Shown piece after piece: positions 1 to 5,082 of a DNA stretch of 8,690 nucleotides. A model generated the notes under the pieces. It was given only the letters and a program-made list of their open reading frames with translations. It was not told the origin of the DNA and did no database searches. The stretch is from CAZDOD01 sp964506935 (GTDB taxonomy: Bacteria; Desulfobacterota; Zymogenia; Zymogenales; Zymogenaceae): the NCBI GenBank assembly GCA_964506935.1, contig CAZDOD010000121.1, forward strand, positions 1 through 8,690. The letters run 5' to 3'. A program made the translations under genes and the position numbers. The number at the start of each line of letters is the position of its first letter. Within the stretch, counting starts at the first letter, position 1.

Positions 1-696
1 CTCGGCTATCTTGTTGATATTCACGGGCTCAAGGGTGGTTCTTCGGGCTATTATCCAGTTCCAATCCTCCTTCTCACTGGCAGAAAGGGCGTTAAAGCGC
101 TCAGTGGTTTTGGTGACCTGTGTATCGGCATTTATATATTCCAGGGATGACCATATTCCGTCTCCGGCGGTCTCGTCACCGTGATTGTCCATATCGCCGT
201 CGTCATACATTATTTTCAGGCTGTCGAGTCTTTTATTGTATTCAGGGTCGCTTGCGGCATCGGCCTCGGTTGCGAATCCCAGTTTTGTGAGGAGCTTTGC
301 CTTTGCATCGGTTAGGCCCGCCGCTCCGGAAAGGAGCCCCGGCAGGGGATATCCCTGAATTGTACCGTAGTCCGCCTTCCTGGAGAGGAGGTAATTAAAA
401 TTTAGAACCGAGCTGTATCTGATGTCTATCTCACTGGTGCCGACTTTTCTTAAATCCTCCATCTTTGCGTGGGCCAAAGTCACGGCAAAGTTCAACTGTC
501 GGTTGAAAACTCTCGCCCTCGTGGAATAGACAAGCATGGCACCGATGCCCAAAATCCCCACGGTGAAGATGGCAAGGGCGACCATGGTCTCCAAAAGAGT
601 AAATCCCCTGATCTTCGACCTATTCCTATTAGCTATACGTCTTATAGCTATATCAGGAAACATCCTTCTTATAATTTTCCCGAGAAATATGATCAT
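1..696 (-). CDS. PilV-like type IV minor prepilin, C-terminus cut by the window edge
   Basis: The gene starts at an ATG at 696 and stays open to position 1, giving 232 residues without a stop. A class III (prepilin) signal is clear: a basic leader ends in SKIRG at residues 27-31, followed by FTLLETMVALAIFTVGILGI. The predicted prepilin peptidase cut is G31/F32 and Glu36 is the conserved Glu+5 of the mature subunit. The LLE-x-MVAL-x-IF-x-VGILGIG pattern is typical of PilV/GspI-like minor pilins, which prime or cap a pilus or pseudopilus in the inner membrane. After the hydrophobic helix (about 33-55) comes a soluble domain with an Asp-rich stretch at about 165-179. The start is supported by AGGAG overlapping the stop of the upstream prepilin gene, 12 bp away, so the two are translationally coupled. 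PilW- and PilX-like genes would be expected beyond the left edge; that is inference. Confidence 0.9.
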   Translation of the reverse strand, partial: MIIFLGKIIRRMFPDIAIRRIANRNRSKIRGFTLLETMVALAIFTVGILGIGAMLVYSTRARVFNRQLNFAVTLAHAKMEDLRKVGTSEIDIRYSSVLNFNYLLSRKADYGTIQGYPLPGLLSGAAGLTDAKAKLLTKLGFATEADAASDPEYNKRLDSLKIMYDDGDMDNHGDETAGDGIWSSLEYINADTQVTKTTERFNALSASEKEDWNWIIARRTTLEPVNINKIAE

Positions 697-708
697 ACGT
701 GACTCTCC

Positions 709-1431
709 TTACTCCGACTCCCTCTTCCAAGGCGACTGTCCCGCATCATCCCTGCCTACATCATATATCCACACAACAGCCCTTCCCGAGATCATATCCA
801 ATGAGACCATCCTCCGATTTTTTAGTCTTTTTTTCTCGAGGCTTCTTAGGGGGATCATGTAGACCTCTCCACTATCAGATGCATTTCCACGGGAGTTGAA
901 CCTGACCTCATTGTCGTCCGAAACGTTTAAGGAAAACACGATACCGTCCAGCTTATCGGCGGTAGGGGCTGGGTCAGAATCGATATCTTTACCGACCGGG
1001 AAGTCGTATATAATACCCTTGGTCAACTCTTCCACCTTAACCTTTTCGCCGGCATCCCTTTGGCCGTCATTGTTGTCATCATCATGGACTTCAATGAAGC
1101 ATCTAGTTGAACCATCGGCATTAACTATTTTATTAAAATTTACAATGTAGTTGTTGTTTTCTTTTATTGCCTGAATCCTGGCGTAGTTCAGGTTGAAGAC
1201 GACAGAACGGGCTGACATGTCAGCCTTTATCTTATCTATGTTTGGATAAAATGAAATAGCGGCGATAGACGACATTATAGTGATTATTGAGACCACTATT
1301 ATCATCTCGATTAAGGTGAAACCCGTCTTGCCTTTGTAAGATTTCCGAAAAATTCCTTTCGCTGACTTGAGTTTCTGATTCTTAGTGAGACAAGTTAAGG
1401 AAAGAGCGATTTTTGCCTTATAATTACACAC
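709..1431 (-). CDS. GspH/FimT-like type IV minor prepilin
   Basis: This 240-residue protein has a long basic leader (residues 1-37) ending KGKTG, then FTLIEMIIVVSIITIMSSI. This is the prepilin peptidase site G37/F38 with Glu42 as Glu+5. The helix spans about 38-62 and the C-terminal part should fold as the GspH/FimT beta domain (known for the family). Such minor pseudopilins help start type IV pilus or type II secretion fibre assembly. Residues 118-129 read DDNNDGQRDAGE, matching the 12-residue EF-hand-type Ca-binding loop D-x-N-x-D-G-x-x-D-x-x-E. Near the C-terminus SGRAVV (215-220) sits where DNA-binding FimT proteins carry GRxR, but the second Arg is absent, so DNA uptake is not supported. 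The start is a GTG with only a weak GAAG upstream. It is the only plausible start between the in-frame TGA at 1438-1440 and the leader. It is the first gene of the pilin operon, upstream of the PilV-like gene. Confidence 0.88.
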   Translation of the reverse strand: MCNYKAKIALSLTCLTKNQKLKSAKGIFRKSYKGKTGFTLIEMIIVVSIITIMSSIAAISFYPNIDKIKADMSARSVVFNLNYARIQAIKENNNYIVNFNKIVNADGSTRCFIEVHDDDNNDGQRDAGEKVKVEELTKGIIYDFPVGKDIDSDPAPTADKLDGIVFSLNVSDDNEVRFNSRGNASDSGEVYMIPLRSLEKKRLKNRRMVSLDMISGRAVVWIYDVGRDDAGQSPWKRESE

Positions 1432-1493
1432 TATGCTTCAACCATTTATAAATATTTAGGTCAAATACATATTTCTGGCTAAATCACTATATT

Positions 1494-1521
1494 ATGATAC
1501 CATTTTTTTTAAATAAATCAA
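1494..1521 (-). promoter_or_regulatory. Possible promoter of the minor-pilin operon
   Basis: Reading the minus strand, TTGATT (1521-1516) is followed after 16 bp by TATCAT (1499-1494). The -10 matches the sigma70 consensus at 5 of 6 positions and the -35 at 4 of 6. Transcription would start roughly 55 bases before the GTG of the FimT-like gene. The whole region is AT-rich, so chance matches are likely. Confidence 0.3.
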
Positions 1522-1617
1522 TACAATATGTAAATTAAATTAGGGTTTTTTTGACATCTTTTTTTATAAATCTACTTGATTTCATTTTACAAAATTCATT
1601 TCGAAAACCCTCAAAAA

Positions 1618-2289
1618 TTACTTTTCTTGGTTTTTTGTCTTTTTGTAGTCTTTTTTCATATTTTTTAAAAATATTATTTCAAGTATTATTGATCCTAACA
1701 AAAACAAAAAGAAATCAGAATCACCAGTAAGTAATCCTCCAAATTCGGTCGCACTAATAGCACAAATAGGGAGAAATATCGGTGCGAGGATATAACCTAG
1801 GGGACTTTTTTTAAACAGTAAAACAGCGGTTATTATATATATAGGCATAAGTATCAGAATGAACACAATCCCCTTCGATATAACACAGAGGAGACATGTT
1901 AGCTCATGGTCTGAAAGCCATCTCATAAGCCTACAAATAAAGTTGCATGCAAGGAAAAGAGAGGCAAAAAGGAAAAGAACGGCTGTTTGCATTCTGGGTA
2001 TCTTTGGTGTAAATCTCCTTTTAATTGCCTTGAAATCCATCGAGCGAAATCCGTGGTTTAGACAGATCAGAATGAGAGAAAATATAGAGCCGTTTAGATA
2101 GAGGGCGTTTATTAGAGAAAGCCCGGTTATGCGGTCATAAATTACCCCCATGATGTTGGCAAAGGAATAGTAAAGCAAGAATACAAAAAAGCTGAAGAGG
2201 ATAAATTGCGCCCGGAGGGACCCCCTCATTGCCAGAACCAGAACAATGATGTATGGTATTAGCAGGTATTTGAAAATAAACAGAGCCAA
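1618..2289 (-). CDS. Multi-pass membrane protein of unknown function, possibly the 3' part of a frameshifted gene
   Basis: I do not recognise the family. The 223-residue product is very hydrophobic, with about seven probable membrane segments (about 3-20, 28-50, 56-76, 102-122, 131-158, 164-185 and 190-208). A basic loop (FKAIKRRFTPKIPR, about 86-99) and a Lys-rich tail fit positive-inside topology. A KKSPLGYILAP stretch lies near residues 159-169. There are no catalytic motifs. The only start available in this frame is a TTG at 2289, since an in-frame TAA lies at 2299-2301; its AAGG is only 2-3 bases away, which is poor. Just upstream, a second frame encodes a 48-residue membrane ORF that overlaps this start. 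Adding one base to the A7 run at 2294-2300 would join them into a protein of about 262 residues with an ATG start. Base composition is clearly more AT-rich than in the flanking genes, suggesting separate acquisition or low constraint. Confidence 0.65.
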   Translation of the reverse strand: MALFIFKYLLIPYIIVLVLAMRGSLRAQFILFSFFVFLLYYSFANIMGVIYDRITGLSLINALYLNGSIFSLILICLNHGFRSMDFKAIKRRFTPKIPRMQTAVLFLFASLFLACNFICRLMRWLSDHELTCLLCVISKGIVFILILMPIYIITAVLLFKKSPLGYILAPIFLPICAISATEFGGLLTGDSDFFLFLLGSIILEIIFLKNMKKDYKKTKNQEK

Positions 2290-2405
2290 TACCTTTTTTT
2301 AATCGAATTGAAATATATAGTATACCCTCCTGTCTCTAGGGATATAATTAGAAAGACTAAGATCACCCAAGAGAAGAAATAGACTATCTTTAAATTCTTT
2401 TCCAT
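2259..2405 (-). CDS. Small membrane ORF (48 aa) overlapping the next gene; possible 5' part of a frameshifted gene
   Basis: An ATG at 2405 opens a 48-residue frame ending with TAA at 2259-2261. It begins MEKNLKIVYFFSWVILVF, so it has a short basic N-terminus and a clear transmembrane helix at about 5-23, followed by a polar stretch (LETGGYTIYFNSIKKR). The upstream GAG, 8 bases before the ATG, is a weak ribosome binding site. The last 31 bases overlap the TTG-started membrane gene in another frame. The run of seven A's at 2294-2300 lies just before that TTG, and one more A would continue this frame directly into the downstream protein. It could therefore be (a) the true N-terminus of a broken gene, (b) a gene read through by polymerase slippage or -1 frameshifting, or (c) a separate small membrane protein coupled to the next gene. 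I favour (a) or (b), without proof. Confidence 0.42.
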   Translation of the reverse strand: MEKNLKIVYFFSWVILVFLIISLETGGYTIYFNSIKKRYWLCLFSNTC

Positions 2406-2621
2406 TATATTTTCTCGGATTCACGAAAAATATCAAAAGAGTTTCAGCGGAAGAGAGAATCAACACCTCATAGAGATTCTAAATTTGTGATAGAAAAGGA
2501 ATGCAGTATATTCTTGTGGATTGATTATCAGAAAATAGATAAGTTGTAAAGGGGAAAATTTAATAAGATTAAGGTGATTGGCCCGTCAAAAAAACTGTTG
2601 CACTCAAGATTTAAATCCACA
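2406..2621. other. AT-rich intergenic stretch downstream of the aminotransferase gene
   Basis: No convincing gene is seen on either strand here. A T7 run on the minus strand (2593-2587) lies about 30 bases past the aminotransferase stop, but I find no good stem before it, so I do not call a terminator. A weak promoter candidate for the membrane ORFs is listed separately. Confidence 0.5.
2560..2589 (-). promoter_or_regulatory. Possible promoter of the AT-rich membrane-protein unit
   Basis: On the minus strand TTGACG (2589-2584, 5 of 6 matches to the -35 consensus) is followed after 18 bp by TATTAA (2565-2560, 4 of 6 matches). It would start a transcript about 150 bases before the ATG at 2405. 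It is a weak call in AT-rich DNA, but it lies in the expected place between two minus-strand units. Confidence 0.3.
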
Positions 2622-3527
2622 TTATCTTATATACGTCAACCACTTTGAGAATTTTTTGTTCTTTCCGCTGTAGATATCTTTTATCGCCGAGGTGAGGTTT
2701 AATGTAACGGGGCCGGGGCATTTATCCCCGATCTTTGCCCCCTCGATCGACTTCATGGGGAGTATCTTCACGAAGCTACCGGTATAGAACGCCTCATCCA
2801 TGCCGGATAATTCATCGGGGCTGATATCGGTCTCCTGCGTGGGAATCCCCAAATCTTTTGCTATCTCAAGCACGCACATCCTCGTAATACCGGAGAGGGT
2901 ATTGTCGAGCCTCGGCGTCAGTATCTTTCCGTCCTTTACAAAGAATGTGTTTGACGTCGCACCCTCGGCGACGTATCCGTTTGTATCCAATATGATGACG
3001 TCGTCGTACCCCTTTTTTACCACCTCCATCTTTGCGAGATAGCCGTTGATGTAGTTTCCGACTACCTTGGCGTGCACGGGGACGGTGTCGGGGTGTAGTT
3101 TCCTGAACTTGGATATCCCGACTGCCATCGGTCTGGATAGCTCTTCTTTCTTTGCATCAAAGAATGTGTGATCGAGGGTGATGATGGCCACGTCCACCCT
3201 GGGATTGCTCGGAATGATCGTGAGCTCTATCTCGGGAAAGTAGCAGAATATCTTCGATGCGCCCTCCGAGATATTGTTTACCTTTGCCGTCTCTATAAAG
3301 GCGTCGGAAATTTTATCTTTCGTCATCGGGATATCCATGTAGACGAGCTCGGCCGATCCGAACAGGCGGTCTATGTGTTCCCGAAGGCCGAAATAAGCGG
3401 GGCCGCCATTTGCCGGGACTATATCCAAAAATTCAAATATGGCCGATCCCCTGCCGAAGCTGTGTGATAGCAGGCTGACGTTGGCGTCTTCGAGTTTTTT
3501 GAACTCACCGTTTATCCATACCTTCAT
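2622..3527 (-). CDS. Class IV PLP-dependent aminotransferase (IlvE/D-amino-acid transaminase type)
   Basis: At 301 residues it has the usual length for fold type IV aminotransferases, which move amino groups between amino acids and 2-oxo acids in the cytoplasm. Visible motifs, in order, are the N-terminal KVWINGEF, HSFGRGSAIFEF (22-33), HIDRLFGSAE (51-60, with the family's Arg54), and HAKVVGNYINGYLAKMEV (152-169). Lys154 there is the expected Schiff-base lysine. They are followed by AEGATSNTFFV (187-197, Glu188 near the PLP pyridine nitrogen), SGITR (212-216) and YTGSFVKILPM (248-258). Typical branched-chain enzymes read FEGIR where this one reads FEFLD, and TGTA-x-x-V where this one reads TGSFVKI. 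Substrate specificity therefore should not be assumed; it could be branched-chain, D-amino-acid or 4-amino-4-deoxychorismate-type. The ATG at 3527 has GGAG five bases upstream. It lies 120 bp downstream of the EamA transporter on the same strand, so the two may be co-transcribed. Confidence 0.9.
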   Translation of the reverse strand: MKVWINGEFKKLEDANVSLLSHSFGRGSAIFEFLDIVPANGGPAYFGLREHIDRLFGSAELVYMDIPMTKDKISDAFIETAKVNNISEGASKIFCYFPEIELTIIPSNPRVDVAIITLDHTFFDAKKEELSRPMAVGISKFRKLHPDTVPVHAKVVGNYINGYLAKMEVVKKGYDDVIILDTNGYVAEGATSNTFFVKDGKILTPRLDNTLSGITRMCVLEIAKDLGIPTQETDISPDELSGMDEAFYTGSFVKILPMKSIEGAKIGDKCPGPVTLNLTSAIKDIYSGKNKKFSKWLTYIR

Positions 3528-3647
3528 AGAAACTCCGTAAAATTTAGGTCTTTTGGCAATCCAACCTGAAGTAATAGTTCAAAACTTTATTTGAGAGATA
3601 ATGTCGTAATGTAAATTTATCCGTCTAACTAAAATCCTCAATCACAG

Positions 3648-4550
3648 TTAGTCGGGGACGACGAAGGCCTCCTTTGGCTGGATGTTGACCAGAAGTATCC
3701 CGCCCGCGATACAGAAAAGCCCGACTATGAGCCTTGTCGTTACGGGATCGCCCATGAAGATCGTGCCAAGGAGAACACCAGACACCGGCATAAGGAAGAT
3801 AAACGCGGAGAGGCTGCTCGCCCGGTATTTTAGGAGTAGATTCGTCCATGCGAGATAACCGAATCCCGCCACAAATAGGGACTGATATAGGATTGAAATG
3901 ACTATATCGCGATCTAGATAGATTACGAAGTTTTTTTCAAAGAAGAAATGGGCAACCGCCAGCGTCGATACCCCGATGACCATCGGGTGCATGACGAGGG
4001 GTATTGTGTCCCAATCATCTAACCATCTCTTGATGTAGATGGTCTGACCGGCCCAGGATATCGCGGCAATCAACACGAGGAGGTCCCCAAAGATGCTTTT
4101 TGAGCCTCCCAGTTTTCCCTGATAGAACATCACAAGCACCCCTACGAAGGCTACCGCTATTCCGGATATCTTCCTTTTATTGAGACGGTCCTCGGGAAGA
4201 AGAAAGTGGGCGGATATCGCAACGAAGAACGGCTGGGTGTTCATCAATATAGAAGCGTGGGATACCGTAGTAAAATATATCCCTAAATATAATATCGTAA
4301 ACTGGACGCCGAAGAGGATTCCGAGGAGTAAGACGTGGCCCCAATCCTTTGCGGATAGGGTCAGGTCGAACTTTTTAAATCTGGCGTATAAGTAGATAAT
4401 AAGTGTCGCTATCATAAAGCGGATTGCGGCCGATGCGCATGGAGGTATCCCCACAAGCGAGACCTTGATGGCTACGGCGTTTGAGCCGAATATGAGGCAT
4501 AAAAAAATTGCAAGGGCAGAGCCCTTGGTATCCATTGATCTATGAGACAT
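3648..4550 (-). CDS. EamA/DMT-family permease (drug/metabolite transporter)
   Basis: The 300-residue protein has the size and repeat layout of a ten-helix DMT-superfamily transporter with two EamA halves (about 10-143 and 154-290). Typical features are the N-terminal helix with FGSNAVAIKVSL (21-32), AIRFMIATLIIYLY (42-55), the end of the first half with NTQPFFVAISAHFLLPEDRL (104-123), ISWAGQTIYIKRW (164-176) at the start of the second half, and PVSGVLLGTIFMGDPVT (255-271) near its end. These inner-membrane carriers commonly export amino acids or other metabolites; the substrate here cannot be read from sequence. Being next to an aminotransferase on the same strand makes an amino-acid-related substrate plausible (inference). 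The start at 4550 has no clear Shine-Dalgarno; a second ATG five codons in (4535) is equally possible. It is probably the first gene of a two-gene unit. Confidence 0.9.
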   Translation of the reverse strand: MSHRSMDTKGSALAIFLCLIFGSNAVAIKVSLVGIPPCASAAIRFMIATLIIYLYARFKKFDLTLSAKDWGHVLLLGILFGVQFTILYLGIYFTTVSHASILMNTQPFFVAISAHFLLPEDRLNKRKISGIAVAFVGVLVMFYQGKLGGSKSIFGDLLVLIAAISWAGQTIYIKRWLDDWDTIPLVMHPMVIGVSTLAVAHFFFEKNFVIYLDRDIVISILYQSLFVAGFGYLAWTNLLLKYRASSLSAFIFLMPVSGVLLGTIFMGDPVTTRLIVGLFCIAGGILLVNIQPKEAFVVPD

Positions 4551-4717
4551 GGATTTTCAAATATCACTTTTGATTGGAGAAGTAAAGATAATTTTTACAT
4601 GATAAGTCTTGTCACGTTTTTTTATACTTTTTCCGATGGGGAGGTCTTACGATTTGATTTTTGTTTTTTGTTGTGATAGATTTTTTAAAAGATCTAAGCC
4701 CGAATAGAAGATGTTCG

Positions 4718-4751
4718 AAAAAAGAACTCCCGGTTTATTTATCTCTCGGGA
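4718..4751 (-). terminator. Terminator-like hairpin after the 28-codon ORF
   Basis: Reading the minus strand, TCCCG (4751-4747) pairs with CGGGA (4732-4728) around a loop of 14 bases. A short spacer and six T's (4723-4718) follow. The stem is only 5-6 bp, so it is weak, but the stem plus U-tract order is right for the minus strand. It lies about 12 bases after the stop of the hydrophobic ORF. A second perfect 5-bp hairpin, GCGCT/AGCGC (4757-4769), lies just before it. Confidence 0.4.
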
Positions 4752-4762
4752 TGTCAGCGCTT

Positions 4763-4849
4763 TTAGCGCCTTTCGATAAAACGAATTAATATTGCCAATA
4801 ATACAGCCAATATTAAGATCAATAATATTATTAATATTACAAGTACCAT
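4763..4849 (-). CDS. Possible 28-residue hydrophobic membrane peptide
   Basis: The frame starts at ATG 4849 and stops at TAA 4763-4765. Residues 2-22 consist only of V, L, I and A (MVLVILIILLILILAVLLAI), followed by a charged tail, RFIERR. This is a perfect single transmembrane helix with a positive end, the shape seen in type I toxin peptides and small membrane-complex subunits such as KdpF. No known peptide is recognised. In favour: the length, the charged tail and the hairpins right after the stop. Against: no clear Shine-Dalgarno upstream (an in-frame TAG lies eight codons before the ATG), and the DNA is a low-complexity ATT/TTA/ATA tract that yields I and L by chance. TTGACT (4866-4861) overlaps its 5' flank and could instead be part of a promoter running into the ORF. 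Confidence 0.3.
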   Translation of the reverse strand: MVLVILIILLILILAVLLAILIRFIERR

Positions 4850-4873
4850 AGTTGGATTTGAGTCAATATTCTA

Positions 4874-4902
4874 TTGAAAATAGCCGATTACTTTGTTATA
4901 GA
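4874..4902 (+). promoter_or_regulatory. Probable sigma70-type promoter of the URO-D/lipoprotein/MscS operon
   Basis: TTGAAA (4874-4879, 5 of 6 matches) and TATAGA (4897-4902, 4 of 6 matches) are separated by the ideal 17 bp. The start point would fall near 4909, leaving a leader of about 170 bases before the ATG at 5083. A competing perfect TTGACA at 4931-4936 has no acceptable -10 at 16-18 bp. Confidence 0.42.
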
Positions 4903-4907
4903 GACAC

Positions 4908-4919
4908 ATATTGCAATAT
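4908..4919. promoter_or_regulatory. 12-bp perfect palindrome, possible operator
   Basis: ATATTGCAATAT is a perfect 12-bp palindrome that lies exactly over the predicted +1 of the URO-D operon promoter. A dimeric repressor bound here would block initiation. The site is short and AT-rich, and no regulator gene is nearby, so the role is inferred from position only. Confidence 0.28.
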
Positions 4920-5010
4920 TAGGTTCCGTCTTGACATCGGCTTTTCGGGGGAAAAAAGTGTTAAAGAGAGGGCTGCCCAGATAAAGGTCGGCGGTATGCG
5001 GGGCCGTGTC

Positions 5011-5044
5011 GACTATCCCCTTAAATAGTCCGAATCCCCTTTAA
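5011..5044 (+). promoter_or_regulatory. Leader hairpin and direct repeat upstream of the URO-D gene
   Basis: GACTAT (5011-5016) and ATAGTC (5025-5030) form a perfect 6-bp inverted repeat with an 8-base loop. Overlapping it, ATCCCCTTAAA (5015-5025) is repeated as ATCCCCTTTAA (5034-5044), 19 bp apart, just upstream of the ribosome binding site. This could be a protein-binding site or an RNA element. No known riboswitch consensus, such as the cobalamin box, was recognised. Confidence 0.3.
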
Positions 5045-5082
5045 CTTTGTGGCGAAATCGAAGATAAGAAGGAGGCATAATT

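Larger units (their letters stand above)
4551..5082. other. Divergent intergenic region of 532 bp
   Basis: This region separates the minus-strand transporter unit from the plus-strand URO-D operon. Going right from 4551, it holds an AT-rich upstream region of the transporter with only a weak GTGACA-like -35 (4609-4614 region, minus strand). Next come a terminator-like hairpin (4718-4751), a second short hairpin and a 28-codon hydrophobic ORF (4763-4849). On the plus strand follow a promoter candidate (4874-4902), a 12-bp palindrome (4908-4919) and a leader with a 6-bp hairpin and a direct repeat (5011-5044). No large gene is present. Confidence 0.6.

Noticed and set aside
536..862. 108-codon plus-strand frame across the two prepilin genes
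   Set aside because: It runs antisense across the junction of two certain prepilin genes, with no ribosome binding site.
1551..1556. TTGACA on the plus strand in the AT-rich gap
   Set aside because: There is no good -10 at standard spacing and no plus-strand gene downstream.
1618..2289. YhhN (lysoplasmalogenase-like) family membership of the AT-rich membrane protein
   Set aside because: The size and helix number are similar, but the conserved Gly-Asp of that family's early helix and other key residues are not seen.
2587..2593. Terminator after the aminotransferase gene
   Set aside because: There is a T7 run on the minus strand but no stable stem before it; only a 3-bp TTG/CAA pairing was found.
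3625..3849. 74-codon minus-strand frame at the 3' end of the transporter gene
   Set aside because: It overlaps the EamA permease in another frame; its translation is low-complexity and charged, with no ribosome site or motif.
4636..4707. 23-codon plus-strand ORF starting ATGGGGAGG
   Set aside because: It has no ribosome binding site, its composition is mixed and it has no membrane or domain character; it looks like chance.
4931..4936. Perfect TTGACA upstream of the URO-D gene
   Set aside because: At 16-18 bp downstream there are only A-runs (AAAAGT and similar), with no acceptable -10; the TTGAAA/TATAGA pair at 4874-4902 is better.
4909..5082. Riboswitch (cobalamin or similar) in the URO-D leader
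   Set aside because: The enzyme family made a corrinoid switch worth testing, but no B12-box-like sequence or multi-stem layout is visible.
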